Shown: positions 38,701 through 54,568 of the stretch, piece after piece | Layout: each line of letters starts with the position of its first letter | Numbering within the stretch: position 1 is the stretch's first letter | From: Gavia stellata | Taxonomy: Eukaryota; Chordata; Aves; Gaviiformes; Gaviidae | Assembly (NCBI RefSeq): GCF_030936135.1 | Contig: NC_082596.1 | Coordinates: 97,944,449 to 98,008,448 of the forward strand | DNA length: 64,000 bases | Direction: 5' to 3' | The notes under the pieces: model-generated | Told to the model about the DNA's origin: nothing | The model's input: only the letters and a program-made list of their open reading frames with translations | Databases searched by the model: none | Program-made: the position numbers and the translations under genes

Positions 38701-39984
38701 GATCAGTACACTATATAAAAGACTAAGTATAGCACTTCCCAAGTAATAAAAACTAATTGAGCGAAAACTCATCCACAACACACCCTCAGTTTTGCATGAA
38801 ACATTCAATCCCCTAGCTTATGTTACCGATTTAATAATGTAAAGGTTTTGGCTGAACAGTCAACTTCAGGTTCATAAATACACGTGGAAGGCATTTCCAG
38901 AGCACTGTCTCGTGGCATCTTGAGATTTCTTAGCAAACAGTAATTGGGAAAGATCTCTGCTTCTTTCCCTCCAGCCACTCTAAATGGCACAGGATTTTTG
39001 TGTCGCAATTTACAAACTGTTTTTTGTTATCCATCTACTCTATCCTGTAATACAAAGGAGAACAAATGCCTGATGAATTACATTTCACTTGCACTGCATC
39101 AGCAAATTTAGGCACAAGCGAGAGACTGAAGAAACTACCAGATGCAGACCTGAGGGCTCTGCATGCAGCATCCTACAAAAAGCCAATCGAAGATGCCTAA
39201 CTACACAGCACCCTCACAAACTCATTTGCAATCTGAAACTTGTCAAGGAAGGCAAATATTAGAAGCCATGCACTTATATCTGGAGAGCAACTACACTTGG
39301 TAACTCAGCACCAATTTAACCGGGGGGCTCATTCTGAGACGGGTGCATGCAGACAGCAAGCACAGATGAGTCCTTCTGGGGTTGGCCCCGGGGTCGTTAG
39401 GGACTCGGGCAGCCCGCAAACAAAACGATCGCCCCGCGGAGGGGGAGCCAGCCCACGGCAGCCGCGGGGCCGCGAGGCGCACGGCGGGGGAGGGCGCACG
39501 CACCCCCTCCCAGCCGCCTCCTCCTCTCTGCCGAGCGGGGGCATCTCCCCCGGCCCGGCGGGAGACAAAAGGGAGGCGAGGATCCCCCCCCGCGGGCCGG
39601 GGCTGCCGGCGGAGCGGGAGCGGGGCGAGCGCCCGGAAATCCCACAATCCCCGCCGCCCCGGCGGGAAACCTTTCCCCGCGCCGATCCACCGGGAAACCC
39701 CGGCCCAAAGCCTCGCACGTGGGGGGGGGGGAAGGGGCGGCTCCGCCGCGCGGGGCCGCCTCCCGCCGCTGAGGGGGCGCCAAGGGAATGAGAAGGGGGC
39801 CCAGGGGAAGGGGCCGGCCTCCCTCCCTCCCTCCCGCCCGCCCGGGGTGACGCCTCCCGCCGCCGCGCCTCACCTGCTTGCTCCTCGCGTAGGGAGGCTT
39901 CGCGGCACCCAGGTGGTACCGCCGGGCCCGGATCTTGCCGCCGCCGCCGCCGCCGCCCTCGCCGCCGCCGCCGTCCGAGGCCAT
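568..39984 (-). CDS. NUP153: NUP153, nucleoporin 153 (5' 18 coding exons; 3' end outside window)
   Basis: NUP153 is a nuclear-basket FG nucleoporin. It anchors the basket to the pore ring, binds Ran through RanBP2-type zinc fingers, and binds import receptors through FG repeats. Eighteen coding exons are joined by consistent intron phases: 39874-39984, 23946-24159, 21499-21744, 20066-20205, 19855-19983, 17922-18038, 17750-17794, 17600-17653, 13001-13147, 12224-12276, 9612-9744, 7884-8021, 6976-7068, 6647-6734, 6243-6359, 4019-4633, 1907-2101 and 568-1410. They give about 1159 residues in order: Gly-rich start, conserved N-terminal targeting region (1-~400), Ser/Pro-rich middle, four zinc-finger units (~652-872), and the start of the FG domain. 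Human NUP153 is about 1475 residues in 22 exons (from memory), so roughly four exons lie beyond position 1. Finger 1 is degenerate. Identification is very secure; individual splice sites were read by eye. Confidence 0.96.
1907..2101 (-). CDS. NUP153: NUP153 exon 17 (zinc finger 4)
   Basis: This exon encodes residues 814-878. A Ser-rich lead and [12 protein letters not shown] precede zinc finger 4, WDCEVC...CVSC (about 847-866), with all four cysteines, followed by KPGTK. It is phase 1 on both sides. Confidence 0.95.
4019..4633 (-). CDS. NUP153: NUP153 exon 16 (zinc fingers 1-3)
   Basis: This exon encodes residues 609-813. After [12 protein letters not shown] come three RanBP2-type zinc-finger units. 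Unit 1 (W652 to C673) has only C660, C670 and C673; the expected first CxxC reads S-D-T-Y, so it is degenerate. Unit 2 (WDCDTC...CIAC, 719-738) and unit 3 (WDCEVC...CVAC, 789-808) keep W-x-C-x2-C-x10-C-x2-C. These fingers bind Ran in this family. A Ser/Thr-rich linker separates units 2 and 3. The exon is phase 1 on both sides. Confidence 0.96.
6243..6359 (-). CDS. NUP153: NUP153 exon 15
   Basis: This exon encodes residues 570-608. It holds the conserved [14 protein letters not shown], the 'SVLDxLxSPG' motif found just before the zinc-finger region. It is phase 1 on both sides, with acceptor TTTAAAG and donor CTG|GTGAGA. Confidence 0.94.
6647..6734 (-). CDS. NUP153: NUP153 exon 14
   Basis: This exon encodes residues 541-569, with conserved IGFTFSVPV and AELSGSS. 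It ends phase 1 at GAG|GTAACA. The acceptor reads TAGCAG, a tandem NAGNAG: starting at 6737 instead would add one Gln without changing frame. Confidence 0.92.
6976..7068 (-). CDS. NUP153: NUP153 exon 13
   Basis: This exon encodes residues 510-540, with [19 protein letters not shown] followed by LPPLS, highly conserved with human. It is phase 0 on both sides; the donor is GTAAGTAAA. Confidence 0.95.
7884..8021 (-). CDS. NUP153: NUP153 exon 12
   Basis: This exon encodes residues 464-509. It starts acidic ([14 protein letters not shown]), includes SLPSFNFSF as in the human FNFSSPE region, and continues Ser-rich. It is phase 0 on both sides, with acceptor CATCTAG and donor AAG|GTAAAT. Confidence 0.92.
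9612..9744 (-). CDS. NUP153: NUP153 exon 11
   Basis: This exon encodes residues 419-463 with the conserved [19 protein letters not shown] motif and a VSKP segment. It begins by completing the codon split from exon 10 and ends phase 0 at CAG|GTAAGG. Confidence 0.95.
10207..10234. repeat. Alternating purine-pyrimidine tract
   Basis: A 28-nt run of strict pyrimidine/purine alternation, made of CG, CA and TG steps, sits in NUP153 intron 10. A broken extension reaches upstream to about 10199. Such tracts are known candidates for left-handed Z-DNA and for length instability. Confidence 0.7.
12224..12276 (-). CDS. NUP153: NUP153 exon 10 (53 nt)
   Basis: This short exon encodes residues 402-418 ([17 protein letters not shown] plus a split Arg/Ser codon). 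Conservation is weak, as in the human counterpart. It is supported by clean splice sites (TTTGCAG acceptor, AAG|GTATGA donor) and by phases that exactly bridge exons 9 and 11. Confidence 0.83.
13001..13147 (-). CDS. NUP153: NUP153 exon 9
   Basis: This exon encodes residues 353-401 with conserved [21 protein letters not shown] and HQRVD. It is phase 0 on both sides. The donor is GTAAGT, directly followed by a second GTAA. Confidence 0.94.
14117..14872 (-). mobile_element. CR1 LINE fragment A (NUP153 intron 8)
   Basis: This is a 5'-truncated CR1 non-LTR retrotransposon on the minus strand. Reading minus, it encodes reverse-transcriptase C-terminal motifs typical of CR1 ([26 protein letters not shown]), then the 3' UTR ending in the 'ttggaagggacctacaacaatc' type signature (plus-strand view, around 14150). 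The frame is still open for about 120 codons (14443-14817). Its 5' side abuts the next copy at 14873. Confidence 0.9.
14873..15800 (-). mobile_element. CR1 LINE fragment B (NUP153 intron 8)
   Basis: This is a second minus-strand CR1 copy. Its 3' end starts at about 14873 with the classic 'gaatggtttgggttggaagg' signature (plus-strand view). Its reverse-transcriptase C-terminal frame is open for 167 codons (15208-15711), with [36 protein letters not shown] and [11 protein letters not shown]. It is well preserved compared with an old fragment, but has no full-length ORF. Confidence 0.9.
15800..16250 (-). mobile_element. CR1 LINE fragment C (NUP153 intron 8)
   Basis: A third CR1-derived stretch continues in the same orientation. 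It repeats part of the region already seen in fragment B (the stretch reading 'atccctctgcaaggcctc' is a diverged copy of 'tccctctggatggcatcc' near 15682). It is therefore a separate, older copy rather than the upstream part of B. It is degenerate, with no long open frame. The boundary with B was estimated by eye. Confidence 0.75.
17600..17653 (-). CDS. NUP153: NUP153 exon 8 (54 nt)
   Basis: This is an 18-codon exon encoding residues 335-352 ([18 protein letters not shown]), comparable to the human LDRS...FQAKREK segment. It is phase 0 on both sides, with donor CAG|GTAAGA. The intron before it is only 96 nt. Confidence 0.9.
17750..17794 (-). CDS. NUP153: NUP153 exon 7 (45 nt)
   Basis: This is a small 15-codon exon encoding [15 protein letters not shown] (residues 320-334), matching the human DAKRIPS segment. 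It is phase 0 on both sides, so skipping it would keep the frame. It is too short to stand out as an ORF and was found by splice-site and homology reading. Confidence 0.93.
17922..18038 (-). CDS. NUP153: NUP153 exon 6
   Basis: This exon encodes residues 281-319: VRRQMKAKQ, then [19 protein letters not shown] ending SSPLA. This is the conserved N-terminal region linked to lamina and pore-coat association. It is phase 0 on both sides; the acceptor follows a TTTTTTCAG tract. Confidence 0.95.
19855..19983 (-). CDS. NUP153: NUP153 exon 5
   Basis: This exon encodes residues 238-280 with the conserved [20 protein letters not shown] segment. It is phase 0 on both sides, with acceptor CTGTAG and donor CAG|GTATGA. 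Confidence 0.95.
20066..20205 (-). CDS. NUP153: NUP153 exon 4
   Basis: This exon encodes residues 191-237 with conserved [19 protein letters not shown] and [11 protein letters not shown]. It starts by completing a split Asp codon and ends phase 0 at a GTAAGT donor. The intron to exon 5 is only 82 nt. Confidence 0.95.
21499..21744 (-). CDS. NUP153: NUP153 exon 3
   Basis: This exon encodes residues 109-190 and holds two strongly conserved N-terminal blocks: [14 protein letters not shown], and [20 protein letters not shown] followed by FSSRASDK. It is phase 1 on both sides. The acceptor is TGTTTAG and the donor GTAACT. Confidence 0.96.
23946..24159 (-). CDS. NUP153: NUP153 exon 2
   Basis: This exon encodes residues 38-108, with the conserved block [19 protein letters not shown] of the pore-targeting N-terminus. 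It ends phase 1 before a GTATG donor. The acceptor is a tandem AAGCAG, so the exon could start three bases earlier at 24162 and add one Gln. I chose 24159 because exon 1 already ends in Gln, as in human. Confidence 0.95.
26722..26764. repeat. (CA)n microsatellite followed by poly(A)
   Basis: About ten CA units run straight into more than 20 adenines, in NUP153 intron 1. This is a likely length-variable simple repeat. The A-run could be a relic of a retroposed tail, but no element body is recognisable upstream. Confidence 0.85.
33660..34725 (-). mobile_element. CR1 LINE copy (NUP153 intron 1)
   Basis: This is a minus-strand CR1 copy of about 1.05 kb. The 3' end lies near 33665, where the plus strand reads 'tagaggtcacctaccccaacc'. 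Further in are the conserved CR1 stretches for the reverse-transcriptase C-terminus (around 34000-34230) and, near 34500-34700, the upstream coding region. Frames are broken, so it is an old copy. It lies in the same orientation as NUP153. Confidence 0.85.
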
Positions 39985-40985
39985 GATGGGATCCGGCCCC
40001 TCTGCTGCCCCCTTCACCCCCCACCGCTGCCCCGGCCCCGCCGCCGCGCGCTCGCGCCGGGCCCGGCCCCCGCCGCCGGCCGCCTCGTGCGGCCGCACTC
40101 CCCCGCTGCGGCCCGGCCGCGCTCCCCCGGCTGCGCTGTCACCCTCTCCACAGGGACGGGCCCGGCCTCCTGGCCGCTCCCGCCCGCCACGCGCCGCGCG
40201 GCCTGGCGCGGGGGCTCCGCGGCCTGCCCCTCCCCGCCGCGCCACCCCCCGCGCGCGCGCTCGCCCGTGCTCCCCCGCGGGCGCGCGCGCTCCCGCTCAC
40301 GTCCCCCTGGGCTCCCAGGCGCGCCCTTCGCCCTGGGAGAAGACTCGCTCGCCGTCTCCGGCGCCGGCCGGCCGGCCCCGCGCTGCCCGCCCGCCCGCTC
40401 GCGGCCGAGCCGCTGCACCCCTCCCCCCTGCGGCCGACCAACCACACAACGCCCGCCCGGGCGGCCGCGCGTCACTAAGCCGCGCGCGCTGCGTCACAAG
40501 AGCGCGACCGCCCGGCAGCCCCCGCGCGCCCGGGCACCGCCCGCTCGAGGGAAGCGGGAGGGGCCGGGCCGTAACGCACGGCGGCCGCGTGCCCCCGTGG
40601 GCAGGGCCGCGCGGCAACAGCGCTCGCCGGGCTGCCGGCACCCGCGAAGGGAAGCGGGGGAAAAAATTCCACCCCCGGGCCGCAAACGAGCGGAGGTTCG
40701 CGGCGGGGTTGGGCCGCGGCGGGGAGGGACAGGTTCCCGCGGCGCTCCGCCGGTCCGGGCGGTGTTACATCCGCGGGGATACAACTCACCTGCCCCGCGT
40801 CCGGCGTAACGGGCGCCTCCCGCGAGGGACGGGGGCTTCCCTTCTCCCCGCCGCGGAGCCGGCGAAGGCAGCGCGGGGAAGGCGGCAGGAGGGCTTGAAC
40901 AACGGCACGGGGAGGTGCGCGGCATTACCTCGGGATGGCGCTGTGGGCTGCGTTTGCGCGGGCAGCGGACACGACAATCCGCAGG
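39385..40985. promoter_or_regulatory. CpG island with NUP153 promoter
   Basis: About 1.6 kb of very GC- and CpG-dense sequence covers NUP153 exon 1 and its upstream side. It is in sharp contrast to the AT-rich flanks. This fits a housekeeping-type promoter with dispersed start sites. No TATA box is evident. Many long open frames here are a by-product of the base composition. The exact transcription start cannot be read from sequence. Confidence 0.88.
39874..39984 (-). CDS. NUP153: NUP153 exon 1 (start codon, Gly tract)
   Basis: This exon encodes residues 1-37, beginning MASDGGGG. A run of GGC-type codons gives a poly-glycine tract interrupted by one Glu, followed by a basic stretch (KIRARRYH) that resembles the human N-terminus. 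The exon ends AAGCAG before a GTGAGG donor, phase 0. The ATG at 39984 was chosen because it matches the conserved MAS start. The exon sits inside a CpG island. Confidence 0.93.
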
Positions 40986-43900
40986 TCTACCATCGCTCCT
41001 GTCGGCGGATCAGAAGCAGGTGGGGGGAAAAAGCGTCAACATAGCCTTTTCTTCCCCAAAACAAGAGGAAGAGTGCATTTCTATTACTAATTTTTAAAAT
41101 GCAAAATACGTAAGTTTCTTTTGTTTTCTTTTTTAATACTGAAAGTAAAGTTGTGAAAAATCTATGGCCCTACATCTTTAAATTTAGAGCATTGATCTGC
41201 CTTGGGAACGATGGAGCAGAGCAGAAAATCACAACCGCCTTCCCTTTGTAGAAGTCAATAAAAATGTTCACCTAAACAAACGAGAATGTACTAAAAATTA
41301 CTGATCTAGAATGTCTTTCACTGTGAAGTACCTGTGTCTCAGAGCTGTGATGTGGTGCACACCCCTTCCACCAAAAATAAAAGCACGTGTCACAGCAAGC
41401 ACCTGAAGAGTGAGTGTTAACAAACACAGGGGTTTAGGGGCACTCAAACAGGTAAGGGCAATTTTGAAGGCCTGAAGAAACACAAACGAGCAGCAACAGC
41501 ACAGAAGGAACTGCTTTTTGAAGGAATTCTACTGGGGAGTTTCATACTACCAAGTCTTTGCTTCTTGTTTCATGCTGGCTTTTTTTTTTTTTAACCTCAT
41601 TCGTATCTTCCCAGCTCTCCTACATGACTTGCTCCTCCTGAATTTCTTAGTCCTGCTTTCATGGTTATCTAAAGGAGACAACCGTTTCTGAAATCCCAGC
41701 AGAGTGGAATTGCTTTCCAGATACTTCTCATGAACTGCATCTTCAGAACTCCAGTGTCTCTTCCTCTCCTACCCTACCACTGTTAAGTACAATTTTAGGT
41801 GCAGTAAGATGACTTGCAGTGATCGATAATCCCTGCCAGGACATGGAACGCATGGGTTTAGAAGTCACCTGCAAGAACCACCTCATCTCATGTAAACTGC
41901 TGCTGCGTTACATCTGGGGACCGATTTTAGGACGAGGCTCTATTTCTACATCATGCTTGTCAAAAAAGATCTACATCAATATCATCATCAAAATAAAAGA
42001 AAAATAGTCTTTTAGCCTGGATTTGTAACTCTTTTTGTCCAGGAAACAATTATCATGCTGAATTCCAACATAGGGGAGAGGAAGGAAGGGTATCATGATG
42101 TATTTCCATTATGGGAAGAGCAAGATTTACAAAGGGATATAAACTCTGCCCTTTGGTAACAGGCGTTCATCAGTAATAACGCTGACTTCCAAAATGGTAC
42201 CTTGCGTGGGGAACTGATTGAAATCACTCCTCCAATGGACACGCGAGAGCTGGGCAAACATAAAACAAGATTCCCTCTTTCTGATGCATGCTAAGTATAT
42301 TAAGGCAACCTGTAAACATGATTTTCTCTTCAACGTATGTGTCAAAGGCAGCTACACTATGTTTGCTCTGTAAATTCAAGTGCTGCTTTATTTACTTATT
42401 TTACTTCCATTTTACTTACTTAGAACAATTTCCATATGGTGACATGCCTTTAATGACACTCATGACTCAAATACTTGTCGATGTAGTCAAACAATGTCTA
42501 TTGACATGAGTCACTGAAGTTAAATAAATGTTATGAAAAATGAGACAAAACAAAAGGCAAATATATCCAGCAGAATGATAGGGATCATCACCATTTGATC
42601 AATCTTCCCTGTGAGTTATATCTGCAAGTTACTTTGAGGTAGCGCTAGAAAGAAGCTGTTGGTCCAAGAGCATCCCTGCAAAAAGAAACATTCATGGCTT
42701 AAGTACCATTTAACCTTTTTGCACCTTTTAAAGTACTCTTTACCCTTTTTGGCCTGTTTCTTTCTCCCTGTTCACTGACTGCAGGATTAGTAGCCCCTCA
42801 AACCATTGTACTAAACCCTTTCTGTTCAGAGAAGTGATAGAAAATGAAAACACTACTCTTCTTGAAGAAATTAGTGGGTTTTGAGTAAAGGCACTATCTA
42901 TTGCAGCTAGGTGCAATGAAGAGTTTATAAAACAAATACTAGATGTTCTTGCAAAAAAAAACCTTTGTCAAGCTTAAAGACCAACTACATTTCAGCTGGG
43001 TAAAACAGACAAAACACAGCTGGAAGAAGTGAAATACAGTGTTGATAAAGTTGCTTTTAAGACTTTTTTTTAAACACTCCCACAGCTATCAGATCTTTGT
43101 AGAACTGATGGCAGGCACTCATATGATGTGTTCAGGTCTTTGTGTAAGCTAGCTAATGCAGGCTGGTAGTTGTACAACAGCTCTAAGTTTACTCAGTAAA
43201 AAGCCTCAGCAATGCATTCTATCAGTTCTGATGCACCCACTTTCTCCCATATTTGGGGTTTGTAGGTAACACACCAATACAGGAAGAAATGTTGCGTTCA
43301 GTTTGCCTTCACAGTAAAGAACGCGCACTGCGCACACCACCTTGATCCCATGTATGTGCTCCTAACTGGAAAGAGGAATGGGCTAGTAAGGCTCAGGAGA
43401 CAGAAAAAGAGGTCAGAGAGCTGTTTTAGAACTCTGTCACATGGGCTGCAACCAACGCACTCTCTTCCTCACCTCATTTTTCTTGTATGTTGACTGGAAG
43501 AAAATACACCCCCAACATTTCTCAGGTTTGGAGAACTAATGACCCAAACCACCTCTTCCCCTGCATTACATGAACAGTACTTGCGCTATATGGGTACTTC
43601 ACATCCTAGAACAGAAGGCGCATGCACATCTGAAAAGTCTCTAATGCCAAGTGTCAAGACCTTCTTAACAGGTAAACTATGCATAAATAGGGTAGCTGCA
43701 GACTGTGACTTTCTTGAGGTTTATGGACTATGGCAATACAGTGTCAGACTAAGTGAAATCACGTAGCTACATGGGCCACTCGCTACACAGATCAACCTCC
43801 CAAGTGCCAAAAATCAGCATAGATACTCAGCATCACATTTTTAACTGACAACGCAATAAAAGCTTTCCACAAATTACTTGCTGCAACTGAAATAGAGTGT

Positions 43901-45781
43901 TAGGTGATGCTATGCAAGCCATGTCAAAGCAGGATATAACCCAGGCACAGACCTGGAAGCTGTCTTGCTGCTTGTGGTGATGGTACTGGCTAGATACAAA
44001 ATCCTTTGCTTAGCAGACCAGTTTGTACTACCTAGCTCAAGCACCACAGCTATGCACTACATCTGAAGTGGCATTAAATCCTGTATGGTTTTGAAGCTTT
44101 AAGACCCCCATCCAAATTCAAGGGGCCTGCACCTACTATCTTGAGTTTCCTGCCTACTGCAGTCCCCTGAAACAAATCTATACATGCCCACAAGCACCCC
44201 CCTTCCCACCCAGATTCTCTTTGCTTCATTTATCCACTCTCTGTCATGTTCTCGTTAACAATCTCCCTACCATCACCTTCCAAAGACTCACCAGTTGACA
44301 CAAGGAAAACCCTCACCCAACAAATCCATGTTCCCAGCTACTTTGCAACTAGCTCTCCCCAAAAGCAGGGAAACTGTTCCTAGAACTGTGATGCTACTTC
44401 CCCTGCCTAGATGAGGTTTTTTGCTTTCTGTCTCTTCCTACACATACATCTGCACAAAATCCAGGAAGAACAAACTTCCTGTAGTACTCCAAAAGCCTTT
44501 TCTGTTTTAGAGCATCTGCATTTCATGGGCAGGACTTTGAAAATATTTCTAGCTGAATTTAAACTGTCAAAACAGGGATATTCTGGTCAGCAGCTACAAG
44601 TGACCTGCCAGCACCCAGTCATCACTCTGCAATACAGTATTTGTTTTAAGTTTAAGAACCACATATAGGTTATGACCACCACTTTAATTACATTAAGTCA
44701 TAAAAAAAGCCAGACAATTTTATTTCTATCTGCCATCATAGCAATTATGTTTTAGGTTGCCCCTAAAACACACATGGCAGTATCAAAGTGTCTTGACTAG
44801 CTTTAGTAGGTTCCACAGCTATCACCTATGATAATTTCTGCTACCTTTTTTCTTGGAATAGTACTCTTGTATTTCCAGCCTAACTTATTTCATCATTATG
44901 TGCATTAAGTAGTAAATACTTCTGTGTACAGATGGGCTTAAGTAGTCCCTGTAACTGAAGAATATTTTATACCCTTCAAGATGAGAACAATTTAGAGGAA
45001 GCCACGCTGAAGTTACTAGCTTAAAAGCAGGACTTTCCTCATTGCTATCTCCCCTAATCTCCTTTAACTTGAACACAGAAAACTGTCATCCTACCAAAAT
45101 TTTCTAACCTCATCACTATACAACACCTGAGTGTGAAGACTGAACAAGTTAGAGATGTTTAGGATAGGGTGCAACTTAATTGAAGAATTGTTACTAGGAT
45201 AGTTTTTTGTTCCCAATGGGTTATGTTTTCTCCTTTAAATCAGAAAGTTATTTTCTCCAAGGATTTTTAGGTTTAAGAACATGTATTATGTTACACCATT
45301 TTCCTTGCTGTAAAGTGTCAGCTGAGAAGACTAACAGTAAGAAGGGCAGGAATAAAATTGTCAGTAGGGATCATCCTTAGTCTTTGGAATGTTTGCAGCA
45401 GTGGCAGCTGAAAGTTTGCCCTTCTCTACATTTAAAATACTGTATTGATAAAGCGATTACTACTGTTGATCTGTTAGGTCAGTTGGACAGTTAGTGCCAG
45501 CAGACTGCAGGAGAAAGAGTGGGCCCAAGTGTTCCCACAGCAAACCCTGGTAGTGTCTCCCAACTACACATGCAATCTAAGCAAGCGTGTTAAGAGCTTG
45601 TAGAAGATTGCCTAGGTAACTTGGAAACACGCGAGAGCTAGTCTTTGCTGGTGTCCTGATGCCCATATCAAAGACAAGTGAAATACCCCCGCTGCCTCCA
45701 GCTAAATTTCACAAGCCAGAAGAGAATGTGCTTCACATATGTAAGTAAAATCCCTTGCTGGCAGGTTTGCAGAAACAAAAT
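39985..45781. other. Intergenic region between NUP153 and the TRNAU1AP-like gene
   Basis: From the NUP153 start codon the CpG island continues to about 40985. After that the sequence is AT-rich to the end of the next gene. I saw no conserved exon, RNA gene or interspersed repeat between about 41.0 and 45.8 kb. NUP153 5' UTR sequence, and possibly alternative first exons, fall in the first kilobase. Confidence 0.8.
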
Positions 45782-45787
45782 TTTATT
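45782..45787 (-). terminator. Likely poly(A) signal of the TRNAU1AP-like gene
   Basis: AATAAA on the minus strand about 240 nt beyond the TAA stop, followed by T/G-rich sequence. It is the first canonical signal I found after the stop, so the 3' UTR is probably short. Confidence 0.55.
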
Positions 45788-46026
45788 TACACAGGCAAGT
45801 CTATCTTTAGACCCCATTGAACTCTTTACATTTCTAGAATATTTACATGATTTCAAGATGCTCCAAGAGTAGAGTGATGAACAAAAAAAAAAAGATTACA
45901 GAAACTGTCAAAAGCATAGCAAAAAAACCCAACCTATCATTGTGCTTTAAAACTTATGATCTAGAGTAATGTAGAAGAAATGTAATTTTAGCACCTTGGT
46001 CATAACGGTCATGCTATATAAGACAC

Positions 46027-53061
<7,035 letters not shown>

Positions 53062-53073
<12 letters not shown>

Positions 53074-53142
53074 GCTTCACACTGCCTTCTGCCTTTCTCG
53101 AAGAATAAAGCTGCACAGGTTCAGTTTATTGCACTCCTTCAG
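53062..53142 (-). CDS. C6orf52: TRNAU1AP-like exon with start codon
   Basis: The coding part is 53062-53073 (MASQ), phase 0 before GTAAGA. The first 69 nt are 5' UTR after an acceptor ending CCTTCCAG. The next exon continues in frame. A second in-frame ATG (Met7) in the following exon is an alternative start. Confidence 0.75.
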
Positions 53143-54568
53143 CTGGAAGGGATGTGGGGGAGGAACAAAAAGATAAAGAATCTTAACATTTCGACAAATT
53201 AGTTCCAAAGATGTTCGCCCCGCCTGAGATATTTAGTATCATTAATTCATAACTTAAATTTCTAAGTTCTGACTTGTCACTGCTAGAGCAATGGAAATAA
53301 AAAAGACATATGGCCAATGGGATCTTCATTTTCTTAAATTTTAACAGTCCACAAAGTTTACCCAATGTCCAAAGCACTAGAAAATTACAGAGAGCTTTTA
53401 AGTCACCTACACCTTTCCCTTATTTCTGAAATACCTAGACGTAATAATACAGTAATTCAGAAGAGCCATGTTCTAAAATACTTAAAAACAAGGCAACAAA
53501 GATGGAGGCTTCAATATGTTTTGTACAACCCCTCAGTTCTTTACCCTTTTAGCCAAATTAGAAGTTGATTTACTTGTACCACAAATTATATAGCTGAAAG
53601 CAAGCAGTGGTACTTCCCATGTGCTAAAGAAGAAGAGAAATAAAAGAGGAAGGAGGCCACAGTACAGGTAAACATGATCTTTCTCTGCACCTTTTCTTAG
53701 GTAAGTCTTCTCTCTTTTGCCTCTTCCATATACACATTTCACTCACTACCAGCGAGTTAGCAACAACAAATGATCTTTTACTGCTATCACTAAACCAGTG
53801 GATACACTTTCCTGAAGAGGTATGTACCTCTCTGTTGATTCCAATACCCTTTCTTTAAGCCTTTTTCCCTAGTCATCCAACCAATATAAATCAGTGCAGA
53901 AAACAGTTTCATTTGCAAAATATTTTGCATTTACTTCCACACACAGCTGTTCGTTCACCACTGCTGATCGTTTACATCCAGTGTTGCTCCTCCTATGCAG
54001 ATACTTGACTGCTTAAGTTCCCGTTCCCATTTCCATGCGAGAATTTATGTAACGTTTTACATACTGGCTGGTCAAATCCACATTCATATAATACAATAAA
54101 TACAGAGAGTGTAATGCCTTAAAGGCTTGCCCAGACAGGGGAACAGTTCAGAGCAGTACTTCTGAAAACAGATTAGGCTAACCTGACACAGGATAGCCAT
54201 ATATCATAATTACAGTATCCATGCATAGTGTTATTCAGGATAACTATTCACTTCATCCCCACACCCATTCTGAAGCCAAGAAAGTAGTCAAATACAAACA
54301 AGCCCTTAAACAGAGGCATATACCAGTAAGGTTAGCACGTGCCCTCTTACTAAACCTGTGTTCATTCTACAGAACGATCAGCAGCAATTTTTTCCTGTTA
54401 AAGAAGGTCATTATTAATAAAAATATCCACATAGTGATGTTCCTCTAATTCAAGCATTACTTTTATTGAAAGGAAATTAACTCCTCCATAACCATAAACT
54501 TCTCCACACTCTAAACCCTGAAATACTAATTCTTGAATTCACAGCTGCGTAACACTTTTTCAACTTAC

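Larger units (their letters stand above)
24160..39873 (-). other. NUP153: NUP153 intron 1 (about 15.7 kb)
   Basis: This long first intron is bounded by the GTGAGG donor of exon 1 and the AAGCAG acceptor of exon 2. It contains a CR1 copy (about 33.66-34.72 kb), a (CA)n/A-rich tract near 26.72 kb, and part of the upstream CpG island at its 5' end. No conserved coding exon was recognised. The longest open segment (28235-28783, plus strand) looks like chance. Confidence 0.85.

Noticed and set aside
39240..41044. Several very long open frames (up to 475 codons) on both strands
   Set aside because: They overlap each other in nearly all frames within a GC-rich CpG island where stop codons are rare, show only low-complexity Pro/Ala/Arg/Gly composition, and match no known protein. 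Only the short NUP153 exon 1 is real.
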